Assembly: GCA_022865885.1 (NCBI GenBank)
Contig: JALHSQ010000127.1
Coordinates: 150,943-214,942, forward strand
Source: Candidatus Bathyarchaeota archaeon
GTDB lineage: Archaea > Thermoproteota > Bathyarchaeia > Bathyarchaeales > Bathycorpusculaceae
Length of the DNA: 64,000 bases
Direction: 5' to 3'
Part shown: positions 24,456-34,343 of the stretch, one piece after another
Layout of the letters: each line of letters opens with the position of its first letter
Position numbering within the stretch: position 1 is the stretch's first letter
Notes under the pieces: generated by a model
Told to the model about the DNA's origin: nothing
What the model saw: the letters and a program-made list of their open reading frames with translations, nothing else
Database searches by the model: none
Made by a program: the position numbers and the translations under genes

Positions 24456-25912
24456 ATCTTACAATCCGTCTGGCGGTTTTCTTGGCACATCCTACATAAG
24501 TACTCTCTAATCGTTAACCCCTTCCTCTTAGCTATCTTCCTTAGAAGACTAGCTACTCCTGTTGCATATTGTATCGCCTTTTTCGGCCTCGATGACACTG
24601 ACGATGAAAGACCAATATTCTCTGCTAGATGCCTCAGCACAAGTTTCCGTGCCGTGTTCTGTTTGGATTCGATTTTCAAATTCAGGGGAAGGTCAATAGC
24701 GAATTTCACGATTTCGAACGATGCGAAAGGCAGACGAAGCTCCACGCCGTTGAACTCGCAAATCTTGAAGTCTCTTTCCAAGTTTGTCTCATGAATCTTG
24801 GTTGCATCATCAAACATCATTCTCCGCGCATCTTCGTTGCCATGTAACAGTAGCTCGTCTACATATCGCTTATATCCTCCAAAAAGCTCGTCAGCTCCCT
24901 GTCCGGCCAATAACACTTTGAACCCCATTTCGGCCGTTTTCTCCGCCGCCCAATAAACTGGAATACCGATGCTCACCTTAATTGGATCAGGTTCCTCAAC
25001 GCACTTTACTACTTCTGGAACAGCTTTCTCCACATCCTCTTCTTTGAACAGGCAAACATGTATTGGAAGTCCCAGTTCTTCTGCAGCCTTCTTTGCGTAT
25101 CCACTCTCAGGTTGATCCCTAAGACTAACGTGAATTAGATTGGTATCTACATTCGATTGCTTAGCCAAAAACGCGATTATGCTGCTATCTAGTCCGCCGG
25201 AGAATGCCACTGTGACTTCCTTTAGTCCCGATAATCTTTCTTTCATTGCATGCAAGAGCACTCGCTGCAACTCTTTGACTGCAACTTGCATCGTTATCCT
25301 TCTTGGTTTCGAATAAGTCAGCGTGTTGATCCGCTCGTACCCAAAACCATGCTTATCGAGAAGAGCAATATGCCCAGGCGGGAAAGAATCGGTCTTTCCT
25401 ATTCCAATTCTCCACAGTGCCTTGCGTTCAGATGCCAAAGCAGCGAGTTCTTCATTTTCACCGTAATACAGCGGTCGGCCACCCACTACGTCTCTGCCCG
25501 CAACAATCCTTGAGGCCAAAGCCATTGCGAAGACGAAGTCACCATGGGCTTCTTTGACGAGTGACTTAGCTCCTTCATAATTACGCTGCAATTTCTTTAC
25601 TACAGTCTTTATGTCAGATACTTGACCTGCCTGCGAATAGACCCTTCCCTCGAAAACAAGCGTTGCGTCCCCCAAATCCACTGGTTGAGGTCTATCCCCA
25701 TCAAGGATTCTTGAGAACACATGCCCCACTATCAAATGCGAATTCATCTCTTGATCCTGAATGGCTTTAATAGTTGTCTCTATTGCTATCTCCGAAGGCG
25801 TTGCCATTCCGAAAGTCTCAACATTTCTATGTTTCAGCGATTCAAGCATTGTGGTCGCTGCTTTCGCTACATTACCATCTTTCTTGCTGAGAACCGCGAT
25901 TATTTCTCCCAT
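24452..25912 (-). CDS. asparagine-synthetase-like protein lacking the glutaminase Cys
   Basis: About 486 residues from ATG 25912 (MGEIIAVLSKKDGN). The N-terminal Ntn-hydrolase-like domain is present, but position 2 is Gly rather than the catalytic Cys of AsnB, so glutamine hydrolysis is not expected. The C-terminal synthetase domain has the PP-loop TVAFSGGLDSSIIAFLAK, LLAGQGADELFGGYKRYVDE and ELRLPFA. It would adenylate a carboxylate and use free ammonia or another amine. It is operonic with the HDAC-like gene downstream. True asparagine synthesis or a specialised amide ligase are both possible. Confidence 0.82.
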   Translation of the reverse strand: MGEIIAVLSKKDGNVAKAATTMLESLKHRNVETFGMATPSEIAIETTIKAIQDQEMNSHLIVGHVFSRILDGDRPQPVDLGDATLVFEGRVYSQAGQVSDIKTVVKKLQRNYEGAKSLVKEAHGDFVFAMALASRIVAGRDVVGGRPLYYGENEELAALASERKALWRIGIGKTDSFPPGHIALLDKHGFGYERINTLTYSKPRRITMQVAVKELQRVLLHAMKERLSGLKEVTVAFSGGLDSSIIAFLAKQSNVDTNLIHVSLRDQPESGYAKKAAEELGLPIHVCLFKEEDVEKAVPEVVKCVEEPDPIKVSIGIPVYWAAEKTAEMGFKVLLAGQGADELFGGYKRYVDELLLHGNEDARRMMFDDATKIHETNLERDFKICEFNGVELRLPFASFEIVKFAIDLPLNLKIESKQNTARKLVLRHLAENIGLSSSVSSRPKKAIQYATGVASLLRKIAKRKGLTIREYLCRMCQENRQTDCKI

Positions 25913-25992
25913 ACACAAATAACCTTGACTACATCGTGGTATTTGTCTAGGCAAAGCATTAATCTTTAGTCCATTCTATCTCTTGCAGAGGG

Positions 25993-27360
25993 ATGCTAGG
26001 CTTGCCAATTCTGCCAATTGACACAGGCCGTTATGGAACAATCGAAATGAAGAGAGTGTTTGAAGAAGAGACACGTGTTCAGAAAATGCTTGATGTCGAA
26101 GCTGCTCTGGCTTGGGCTCACGCGGAAGTCAATAACATACCAAGAACGGACGCTGCAAAGATAGCTGAAATGGCTTCGTTGAGACACGTTAAGATCAGTC
26201 GAGTAAAAGAGATTGAGCGTGAGATAAAACATGATACAGCGTCTTTGGTCAGGGCTTTGGCTGAAGTTTGTGGTTCAAGCGGTGCTTACGTGCATTATGG
26301 AGTGACAAGCTACGATATTGTGGACACAGCCGCGGCTCTCCAGATGAAAGATGCGCTAGAGATTATCGAGAAGAAGCTGTACGCGCTTGGAAGAATCCTC
26401 GTGGACAAGACGCTAAGGTATAAGAAGACGTTGATGGCGGGCAGAACCCATGGACAGCACGCATTGCCGATAACCTTAGGCTTCAAATTTGCAGTCTGGT
26501 CGAGCGAAATCTCAAGACATATTGAACGTCTTGGCCAGTGCAGGAAACGTGTACTGGTCGGGAAAATAAGTGGTGCAGTTGGCACCCAAGCGGGTCTTGG
26601 TGCAAATGCCATGAAGATCCAAGAGCTTGTCATGGAACGTTTGGGAATTGAAGCGGCTGAAATAGCCACTCAAATCGTGCAGAGGGATCGTCACGCAGAA
26701 CTGACATGCTTGCTGGCCTTGATCGCATCTACTCTTGAGAATTTTGCCACTGAAATACGCGAATTGCAGAGACCTGAGATAGGAGAGCTTTTCGAGTCTT
26801 TTGAAGCAAAAAGGCAGGTTGGCAGTTCAACCATGCCACAAAAACACAATCCTGAGCTTTGTGAGAGAATCTGTGGATTAGCCCGAATTGTCAGAAGCTT
26901 GTCAATCCCCGCGTTGGAGGACATCGTAACTTGGCATGAACGAGACCTGACTCAATCTTCTACAGAACGCTTCGTGATCCCAGAAGCGTTCATTCTTGCT
27001 GACTATTCGCTGTATTTGATGATCGACATCATTGCCAATTTGCGTGTTGACGAGAAGCGAATGATGAAGAATCTAGAACTAACAGATGGCCGTATCATGT
27101 CTGAAGCTGTGATGATGGCTTTGGCGAAGAAAGGCTTCAACCGTCAAGAGGCACATGAACTTCTTAGAAAGCTTGCGATAGTAAGTGAAGCTACGAAAAG
27201 GCCTCTAAAGGCGATTCTTTGCGAAAATAGTGACATAGTTGACAAATTGAGCGAAAAGGAAATCGATTTCGCTTTGAACCCAGGAAACTATTTGGGCACA
27301 GCTGTAAGACAAGCTGAATTGATGGCAAAGAAACTTGAGAGCAAATTTGCGAAAATGTGA
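25993..27360 (+). CDS. purB: adenylosuccinate lyase
   Basis: 455 residues of the fumarase/aspartase superfamily. It cleaves SAICAR and adenylosuccinate in purine synthesis. The signature GSSTMPQKHNP is at about residues 278-288. The first catalytic region is MAGRTHGQHALPITLGFK (His), and the N-terminal part has YVHYGVTSYDIVDT. Length is typical. It is divergent from the AsnB-like gene, with an 80-base shared promoter interval. No other purine genes are adjacent. Confidence 0.95.
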   Translation: MLGLPILPIDTGRYGTIEMKRVFEEETRVQKMLDVEAALAWAHAEVNNIPRTDAAKIAEMASLRHVKISRVKEIEREIKHDTASLVRALAEVCGSSGAYVHYGVTSYDIVDTAAALQMKDALEIIEKKLYALGRILVDKTLRYKKTLMAGRTHGQHALPITLGFKFAVWSSEISRHIERLGQCRKRVLVGKISGAVGTQAGLGANAMKIQELVMERLGIEAAEIATQIVQRDRHAELTCLLALIASTLENFATEIRELQRPEIGELFESFEAKRQVGSSTMPQKHNPELCERICGLARIVRSLSIPALEDIVTWHERDLTQSSTERFVIPEAFILADYSLYLMIDIIANLRVDEKRMMKNLELTDGRIMSEAVMMALAKKGFNRQEAHELLRKLAIVSEATKRPLKAILCENSDIVDKLSEKEIDFALNPGNYLGTAVRQAELMAKKLESKFAKM

Positions 27361-27464
27361 TATTATGGCGTGACCAGTTGGCTGTTCTTTTGTGGTTCGG
27401 GATTTCGTCTGGTATGCTTGCTTGAGAAAAATGATGGATTGAGTGGCTTCTTGCGTCACTGAGG

Positions 27465-29957
27465 TTAATGCGTTAGAGGCAAAGCTGACTTTTGCTTTCT
27501 TCGATGAAGAACCACGGCTACAGTTAGGCCTATCACAGCGGCCGTCACTATTCCAACCGTAACGGCGATTACGACTATGGACAGTGTCAAGGTCACTTGT
27601 GGCGATCGTCCACCTGCATCTTGAGCATTGAATTGAATTTGACTGGTCTGCCCCATACTTGTAACGGTGGCCGTGTAGGTTCCATAAGGAAATCCTTGGA
27701 AGAATGCGGTTCCGTTGCTATCTGTAAGCGCATTCAGATTTGTGGCATTAGGCAGCAAGATGGTGACATTTGCTCCTGAAACTGCGAAGCCGAAAACGTC
27801 CTTCACTTTCATCGTCACATTGTATATGCTTACTGCGAGTTCATTATAGGCGTTTTCAGCGCTTTCGCGGGCTTCCAACGCTTTTGCTGCTGAACTAGAG
27901 TAGTCTGGGGACGTCGAAGAGTACAAGGCAAGCGACTCTGTTATTTTTGTCGCCGCGTTAGTGAAGTTTGCCAACGCTTGAGGAGGCACAGATCCAAATC
28001 CCAGCTGACCTAGTTTAGTTTCGGTCTTTTTTAGTATTGAGAAGGTTTCATTTAGCAGCGTCGCACTCACTCCACGGCAGATTGAGTCTCGGTCAAGCTT
28101 GTCAAATCGCATGTTGCAAGCAGCGTAAGTCATTGGGGTCGTTGAGAAATCCCACAACCAATAGTCATATTCACCTGGCAAGTCTACTGGAAGACCCTGC
28201 TGGTAGAGTATCCAGCTGAAACCGTCATGCGGGTGCGACAAACCTAGGCTGTGACCTGTTTCATGGATGGTTAATGGAGTCAGTGTGTAACCTTCTATTC
28301 TGCTTGTGATTACTGCACCATAGAACGTGGTCGTCGTGTATCCGTCATTTTCCACGATTATGTAGTATTTTCCATTGGGAGAAGGTGTGTAGAATTCCAG
28401 TTGCTGGTCGGTCGTTATGCTCCAGACCATGCGGAAGTTGGCTTTATTGAAGTCGTATCCGTTGTCTGTCCACTTCTTGAAGTTGTAAGCATCTGCAATG
28501 TACACTTTTGCGGTGCCACTTAGCAGATGGAAGTCGAAAGTCAGCATCATGTTTTTGTCCAGCATCACCGGATCGGTAAACCACACAATCCATCCTGGAT
28601 TAACTGAGTAAGGCTGATTCAATACGCCCCACGGTTTGTTGATCAGATCGAAGCCGCCCATCTTTCGATTTAAGCACTCGAGTACGAATGCCGGGTTTCC
28701 ATGCTCGTCAGAGTTGGAGCGACCTAGTAGACCTCCAAGATCGTAGCCACCTAGAATGAAAACTGGAAGCACGTAATCTTCACCGTGAGACCCAACATAC
28801 CCATCCAGGTGTTGCATGAAATAGTTGCCCACCTGGTCTGGATCAGTTATGCCATTGACGTTAGTGGCAGTTTCAACTGCAGCAAACAGTTCAGAGTCGC
28901 TTTGAATTTGCACAGTTTGAAATGCACCCTCAAATGTGGACTGAGGTTGGAAGTCTCGGTATTCTTGTAGTAGTCTGTTCATGTCAAAGAGAATCGGCAG
29001 TGTTGGATCCTTGTTAAAGATCGTCACGTTTACCCAATAGGACGGTCTGTAATCTGGCGCGTACAGGTAAGATGGAAGGAACCGCAGTTCAACCGTGTTT
29101 TTTACTATTTTGCCTACGTCACGGCTTAAATCCTTCGCATCTGCAGGAAGATCGTAAAGCCACAGCGGTTTGATGCTGTCCGTATCTCTGTAGATTGATG
29201 GCCCAGCCTGAAGATCTATGAACAGAAATCGGTAATATCCGCCGTATCCCATCATGAATTGAGACTCTCCAGAGCTTGGATCTATTGGCAATGGAACCGA
29301 TGGAACGCTTCCGTTATAGAAGTAATACGCGTTGATTTTTGGTGTAGTGTGCCATGTGTCCATTATGAGAATGGTGTATCCATCTTGGAACGCTCCTGTA
29401 GGAGCATTGTTCTTGATCCACAACTCAGCTTCTCTTGCATTGACGTACCAGCATTGTTCAACAGGTGTAGTTGTTACTCCGCTGTAGGTTAGGCCTTCTT
29501 GAAGCCAGTATGGTGCGTAGTCTACTTGATGGTTTCTTTCGATGTATTCTGCAAATTTACCTGCGAAGATCTGCCATGGTGTGTCAAAGCCTGAAAAGCC
29601 ATATTCTATTTGAAAACTGGAGTATTGCGTCCACTTTTTGAGGTCATAATACACCCCTCGGTTGATTTGGGTGTAGTTGGTTGGCAGTTGCTTGTAGATT
29701 TCCGCAGTGTCGATGCTGTTTGGTGGAAATCCTACGAAAACAACGTTCACTTTGAACGGAACATTTCCCAAGACCGATGGCGGATTGCCAGGTTGAGGAT
29801 ATGTGGGTAGGTCCAGACCGCTGGAATCAGCTGACACGGAAGGCAACTGAGCTTGATAAACGCAAAGACTCTGAAGAACTAGTATTGAAGTAAGTGCAAG
29901 TAAGGCTGCGTGGAATACTATTTGCCCTGCGTTTTTCTGCAATTTACAGTTATCCAT
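27465..29957 (-). CDS. large secreted or membrane-anchored metzincin-type protease
   Basis: About 830 residues from ATG 29957. It starts with a signal peptide or anchor (IVFHAALLALTSILVLQSLC). The zinc site HETGHSLGLSHPHDG (HExxHxxGxxH) lies near residue 580, defining a metzincin. C-terminal to it is a ~90-residue beta domain (NVTMKVKDVFGFAVSGANVT), like a carboxypeptidase-regulatory/Ig repeat. Then comes a final TM helix (IVVIAVTVGIVTAAVIGLTV) with a short basic tail. The active site therefore faces outward. Likely role: extracellular protein degradation or surface processing. Confidence 0.75.
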   Translation of the reverse strand: MDNCKLQKNAGQIVFHAALLALTSILVLQSLCVYQAQLPSVSADSSGLDLPTYPQPGNPPSVLGNVPFKVNVVFVGFPPNSIDTAEIYKQLPTNYTQINRGVYYDLKKWTQYSSFQIEYGFSGFDTPWQIFAGKFAEYIERNHQVDYAPYWLQEGLTYSGVTTTPVEQCWYVNAREAELWIKNNAPTGAFQDGYTILIMDTWHTTPKINAYYFYNGSVPSVPLPIDPSSGESQFMMGYGGYYRFLFIDLQAGPSIYRDTDSIKPLWLYDLPADAKDLSRDVGKIVKNTVELRFLPSYLYAPDYRPSYWVNVTIFNKDPTLPILFDMNRLLQEYRDFQPQSTFEGAFQTVQIQSDSELFAAVETATNVNGITDPDQVGNYFMQHLDGYVGSHGEDYVLPVFILGGYDLGGLLGRSNSDEHGNPAFVLECLNRKMGGFDLINKPWGVLNQPYSVNPGWIVWFTDPVMLDKNMMLTFDFHLLSGTAKVYIADAYNFKKWTDNGYDFNKANFRMVWSITTDQQLEFYTPSPNGKYYIIVENDGYTTTTFYGAVITSRIEGYTLTPLTIHETGHSLGLSHPHDGFSWILYQQGLPVDLPGEYDYWLWDFSTTPMTYAACNMRFDKLDRDSICRGVSATLLNETFSILKKTETKLGQLGFGSVPPQALANFTNAATKITESLALYSSTSPDYSSSAAKALEARESAENAYNELAVSIYNVTMKVKDVFGFAVSGANVTILLPNATNLNALTDSNGTAFFQGFPYGTYTATVTSMGQTSQIQFNAQDAGGRSPQVTLTLSIVVIAVTVGIVTAAVIGLTVAVVLHRRKQKSALPLTH

Positions 29958-30217
29958 ATTAATCTTCACCAGTTTTTGGCTTGTTAGTTCGCTGGGCACT
30001 CATAAATAACTTGCTACTTTCAGATCAATTTCAGGAATGATGATTGCTGATCAGAATTCAAGATTGAGCGTAGCTTGCTGCCAGTTCAAACTTGCTGCCC
30101 AATAATGAGCAATAATGCTTGAAACGATTTTCATGTTTTTTGATTGCTGTATTCTTGAATCTATCGTCATTTTCCAAGGGGAAAATCTGCAAATTGACAC
30201 AGGCATAAGCAGGGGGA

Positions 30218-32449
30218 CTAGAATTCGGCTAAGACTTTTTGTCTCCATTCGTCTTCTTTTTCAAGCTTCTCCCAGGTTTTCTTCTTGACAAAACCGCCAA
30301 CTTGTTCCTTGATCTTCCTTGCTAGTCTTGGGCCTACAAGAGGCAGGTTGACAAGATTCTGTAGGTCCGCATGCCTCAAGTCTTCAATGGTTTTGTATCC
30401 AGCGTTAAATATCACGCGGCCTCGGACTCTGCCAATTCCTTCGAGCTTAGCTATTGAGAGTAACTCCATCTTCACTCCTTTCTCTACTCTTTCCATGAGT
30501 TGTAGAGTCTGCGCCAAGAATTTTCTGTTGCCAAAGAGTGGCGCTAATTCGTGTGTCGCATGCAACAACCATTTTGCATTCTCAACTGTTTTGAAGAGAT
30601 CACCTGGCTGCACTCTAAAATGTTCGATTATTTCGTCTTCACCTTTCTCTTCGATCCACGCATTCAGAACCGTCGCTGTCTTCACTTCACCAAGAAATTC
30701 TTCATAGGTCACTCTATCTTCCCATTCATCTGGCACGTCTATAAAGAACTCTTCTCTGTGTTCCTCCATTTGGACCGCTATCTCATCCAGCTCTTGTGCG
30801 TAGGGGCGGAGTACTGGTCCCATGTCTGGTGTGTGGGCAATCATGTGGAGGAAACTCAAATCCGTCACACGCGTGGGCTCACACTTTAGGGAATCGCGGA
30901 TGGTTACAGCAGAAACTGGATCAATGTATAATTCACTTACTCTTTTTCCAAGTCGCGTGGCACTTATACTGTTGCCAGAAGCTTCAAGCATTTCTTGTTC
31001 ATAGAGGTACTTGAGTATCTTGGCTATTATGTTCTTGATTGCGTCTATGTCATATTGATGTGCGTAGAATGTTTTGCTGAAGAATTCATGGATCCCCTGT
31101 TCTGTACAGGCAAAATCAGCGGCTATAGTTGCAAGCACATGTGACCGCATGATCCTCTCAACTGCGAGTCTTGACCATATGCGTTCTGGCCGCGCAAGAA
31201 TGAAACTTTCCAATAGATAATCTGCTTCATCCGCAGTCTTCGCTAAGAGTATGGCTTCTCCATGTTTATCGTATTTTGGTCTTCCAGCTCTGCCTGCCAT
31301 TTGCTTGTATTCTAAAACGCTGATCGGATAGTAACCATATCCTACCTCGTACCTTCTGTAATCATGGATAAGAACTGTTCTAGCCGGCAGGTTTACGCCG
31401 AAAGCCAGCGTTGGTGTTGCGGTTAGAACCTTGATCTTTCCTTGTCGAAACATGTCTTCTATTATTCTGCGGTGTCGACCTCCTAGACCTGCGTGATGGA
31501 AGGCAACTCCGCACCTAACTAGTTCTGCAAGTGATTCACTTATCCTCGTTCTTTCGTCGGCCACTAGAATCCTTTCTGCATCGTGTTCTAGCGAACGTTT
31601 AAGAGGCTTTGGAAGAGTCTTTTCAATTTCGCCTGCAAACTTTTTTGCCAGTGTAGCTGCGCTTTTGCGAGTTGATGCAAAGGCGAGTACTTGTCCACCC
31701 GATTTGATGGTGTTCAAGATCAGGTTTGTGGCTGAATCCTTCATCTTCTTCTCGATTTTTCGGGAGTCTCCCTCTTTGTATTGTATCTCGTCATTTAGAA
31801 GCACGCCTTCTTTTAGTGTAACCGGGCGCCATTCTGTTGTGATGCTTTCAGCTCTCAGCCATTCTGCGATCTCGTCTACGTTGCTTATTGTCGCACTCAA
31901 AGCCAGGATCTGTGTGCTGGGATTGATCTGTAGGAGTCGCGCCAGCACGATCTCGAGGGTTGGTCCGCGCTCAGCGTCGTTCAACAGGTGAATTTCATCC
32001 GCGACTACAAGTGAGATTGTATCAATCCATTTAGCCCTGTGTCTTAGAAGTGAATCTGCTTTTTCATTGGTTGTTACTATTAAGTCGTATCTTTCAAGCC
32101 AATAGTCGGTGCTGTCAAAATCTCCGGTGCTTATGCCGATGCTTATTCGTCTCCCATGAAACTCGATTGTGTCTGCATATTTCCTGACCTCGTCAAATTT
32201 CTCGTTGGCCAATGCTCTCAATGGAGTCAGGTAAATGACTTTTCCACCGTTTTCCAATATATGTTTAAAGGCGCACAATTCAGCTACTAGAGTTTTTCCA
32301 GATGCAGTTGGACTTGCTAGGACAAGATTCTTTCCTTCAAGAACCTTTGCCTTTATTGCTTCTTCTTGCGGCGGATAGAGTTCTGTGATGCCAGACTTGA
32401 CTATTGTTTCCTTAAGCTGATCTGGTATCGGCAAGTCTGTTATCTTCAC
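30218..32449 (-). CDS. hel308: Hel308 family ATP-dependent DNA helicase
   Basis: 743 residues, the usual Hel308 size. Motifs in order: ASPTASGKTLVAEL (Walker A, about 42-55), VVADEIHLLND (motif II), LALSATISN (motif III), VAFHHAGLGGRHRRIIE (motif IV/V region) and QMAGRAGRPKYD (motif VI). After the RecA domains come the winged-helix and ratchet domains. The C-terminal helix-hairpin-helix (LEGIGRVRGRVIFNAGYKTI, LPLVGPRLARKIKEQ) ends the protein. Hel308 acts at stalled replication forks in archaea. Bases 30001-30217 on its 3' side show nothing else. Confidence 0.95.
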   Translation of the reverse strand: MKITDLPIPDQLKETIVKSGITELYPPQEEAIKAKVLEGKNLVLASPTASGKTLVAELCAFKHILENGGKVIYLTPLRALANEKFDEVRKYADTIEFHGRRISIGISTGDFDSTDYWLERYDLIVTTNEKADSLLRHRAKWIDTISLVVADEIHLLNDAERGPTLEIVLARLLQINPSTQILALSATISNVDEIAEWLRAESITTEWRPVTLKEGVLLNDEIQYKEGDSRKIEKKMKDSATNLILNTIKSGGQVLAFASTRKSAATLAKKFAGEIEKTLPKPLKRSLEHDAERILVADERTRISESLAELVRCGVAFHHAGLGGRHRRIIEDMFRQGKIKVLTATPTLAFGVNLPARTVLIHDYRRYEVGYGYYPISVLEYKQMAGRAGRPKYDKHGEAILLAKTADEADYLLESFILARPERIWSRLAVERIMRSHVLATIAADFACTEQGIHEFFSKTFYAHQYDIDAIKNIIAKILKYLYEQEMLEASGNSISATRLGKRVSELYIDPVSAVTIRDSLKCEPTRVTDLSFLHMIAHTPDMGPVLRPYAQELDEIAVQMEEHREEFFIDVPDEWEDRVTYEEFLGEVKTATVLNAWIEEKGEDEIIEHFRVQPGDLFKTVENAKWLLHATHELAPLFGNRKFLAQTLQLMERVEKGVKMELLSIAKLEGIGRVRGRVIFNAGYKTIEDLRHADLQNLVNLPLVGPRLARKIKEQVGGFVKKKTWEKLEKEDEWRQKVLAEF

Positions 32450-32616
32450 TAGAACGCGCCTGTCTTACGTCTCACAGCTGCAATTACTGTCTCGCTGATT
32501 TAAAGTGTTACGCGTGACAATTGTGTGTCGTCTTCTTCTTGGGCTATGCTTTTTTATGGGACAAGTGATACTAATCGTCAAAGAGGCATGACCATTTTCA
32601 AAGGGTTGATGCAACC

Positions 32617-33840
32617 GTGATCGAGAACGTGAGGGAACTGTTGAAGGCTCATGAAGGTTTGAAGCATGAGGTGTACTTGGATAATGAAAACTCGAGTGTT
32701 GTGCCTTCAGAAGTAATTGACGCAATGTTGCCTTACTATAATGAACGCGCATATGGCAATCCGACATTAACGCATAAGCCCGGCTGGGAAGCCTTCGAAG
32801 CGATAATGGAGTCAGCACAAGAAATTGCGGCATTTCTGCGGTGTGGTACGCTTGAGGAAGTTAATTTCACGCCAGGAGAAACAGAAGCCAACAATTTGGC
32901 TCTTATGGGGACGACTCTTTCGATGAAGGACAAGGGAAAGAGAATCATTATCTCAGAGATTGAGCCAATAAGCGTGCTGAATGTCACTGATATGCTTCAA
33001 AAAAACGGTTTCACCATAACCAAGATCCCCGTTGACAGTGAAGGTTTCATAGACCTTGAAAGACTAGGAGATGCGGTGAACAATGAAACAATCCTTGTGA
33101 GCTTATCAGCCGTAAACCATGAAATTGGAACAATAGAGCCGATTAAAGAAGCATTGGAAATAGCTAAAGACAAGAATCCTGCAGTGATTTTCCACACTGA
33201 CGCTTCAGACGCCTTTACCAGAATCCCTTTGAACATGAGAGAACTGAATGTAGACCTCGCAACAATAAGTAGCTACAAAATCCTAGGACCACGAGGGATA
33301 GGCGCCTTGTACACGAAAGAAGGCGTCAAAGTGGAGAGAATCTTGGAGGGCCAGATAGGCACTCAAAGGCTTTGGCCTGGTGTCGAGAATACCCCCGCCA
33401 TAGTTGGCTTTGTGAAAGCTTCTGAACTGGCCTTTAACCAGTTTGAAGGAAACGTGAAACATATGCAAACCATACGCGACAAACTGATAGATGGAATAGC
33501 AGGGTCAGTCCCAGAAATTCGCCTCAATGGACCAAAAGACACTGAAAGGGCGCCTGATAATGTGAACATCAGTTTTCGGAAGTGCGAGGGGGAATCTTTG
33601 ACCATCGAGTTGAGCCTTAAAGGCATATATGTTTCAAGTGGGAGCGCCTGCTCGAGAAGGCTTCTTCAGCCAAGCCACGTTCTGGTTGCCATCGGAAGAG
33701 GATTTGAGGAGGCTCATGGTAGTATTCTAATGAAAGTTACTCGGTACCATACCGAAGAAGACCTAGACTATGTACTGAGAATAATTCCAGAGGCCGTGAA
33801 AAGAATAAGAGGAATTACTGGTTCCACAGGGGTGGCATGA
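32617..33840 (+). CDS. IscS-like protein with non-canonical active site
   Basis: 407 residues, class V aminotransferase fold of the IscS/NifS type, from GTG 32617. It keeps the PLP lysine region (SSYKILGPRGIGALYT) and the mobile Cys loop (YVSSGSACSRR). But aligned to IscS, the His that stacks on PLP is Pro (SEIEPISVL for T/K-x-EH-x-x-VL), the Gln that contacts the PLP O3' is Asp (HTDASDAF), the His before the Lys is Tyr, and the NNEIG Asn is His. Normal cysteine desulfurase activity is therefore doubtful. It overlaps iscU by four bases. An IscU scaffold partner role is suggested. Confidence 0.8.
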   Translation: MIENVRELLKAHEGLKHEVYLDNENSSVVPSEVIDAMLPYYNERAYGNPTLTHKPGWEAFEAIMESAQEIAAFLRCGTLEEVNFTPGETEANNLALMGTTLSMKDKGKRIIISEIEPISVLNVTDMLQKNGFTITKIPVDSEGFIDLERLGDAVNNETILVSLSAVNHEIGTIEPIKEALEIAKDKNPAVIFHTDASDAFTRIPLNMRELNVDLATISSYKILGPRGIGALYTKEGVKVERILEGQIGTQRLWPGVENTPAIVGFVKASELAFNQFEGNVKHMQTIRDKLIDGIAGSVPEIRLNGPKDTERAPDNVNISFRKCEGESLTIELSLKGIYVSSGSACSRRLLQPSHVLVAIGRGFEEAHGSILMKVTRYHTEEDLDYVLRIIPEAVKRIRGITGSTGVA

Positions 33841-34343
33841 TCATGTCCAGAATGCCCTTACCATATAATCCCAAAGTACTTGACCTATTCAGAAACCCGA
33901 AAAATCTGGGGAAAATGGAAGATGCTACTGTGACAGCCGTTGCAGGAAACCCTATGTGCGGCGACATGATCACCTTTTACCTGAAAATCAACGAGCATGA
34001 AACTATCGAAAAAGCCTCGTTTGAAAGCTATGGTTGCGCTGCTAACATAGCGACCTCAAGCATAGTAACCGAAATGATTAAAGGAATGAAGCTTGCAGAC
34101 GCTTGGAACATTTCTTGGAAAAGCGTAGCTGAGGCTGTTGGCGGATTGCCAAGCGTGAAGTTTCACTGCGGTATCTTGGCTATTGGAGCGTTGAAAAGAG
34201 CTATCAGGAAATACTACGCAAACAAGAAATCCTCCCCAGATTGGCTGCAGCAAGAAGCGAGCTTTGAGGAGGGGCAGGCGTTGGAAGAAGAAGAACTCGC
34301 AAAAGCGCTTTCGAAAAGAAGGAAAAAGGAAGGGGTCAGATGA
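33837..34343 (+). CDS. iscU: IscU/NifU-like iron-sulfur scaffold
   Basis: 168 residues. All three scaffold cysteines are present: GNPMCGDMI, SYGCAANIATSS and KFHCGILA. The N-terminal PYNPKVLDLFRNPKNLGKM is typical of the family. A C-terminal extension of about 40 residues (EEGQALEEEELAKALSKRRK) is charged and unlike standard IscU, which ends near residue 130. ATGA overlaps join it to the IscS-like gene upstream and sufS downstream. It assembles Fe-S clusters using sulfur from a desulfurase. Confidence 0.93.
   Translation: MIMSRMPLPYNPKVLDLFRNPKNLGKMEDATVTAVAGNPMCGDMITFYLKINEHETIEKASFESYGCAANIATSSIVTEMIKGMKLADAWNISWKSVAEAVGGLPSVKFHCGILAIGALKRAIRKYYANKKSSPDWLQQEASFEEGQALEEEELAKALSKRRKKEGVR

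Noticed and set aside
30051..30248. 65-codon minus-strand frame before hel308's 3' end
   Set aside because: Low-complexity, no ribosome site or family pattern, and it overlaps the end of hel308 in another frame.
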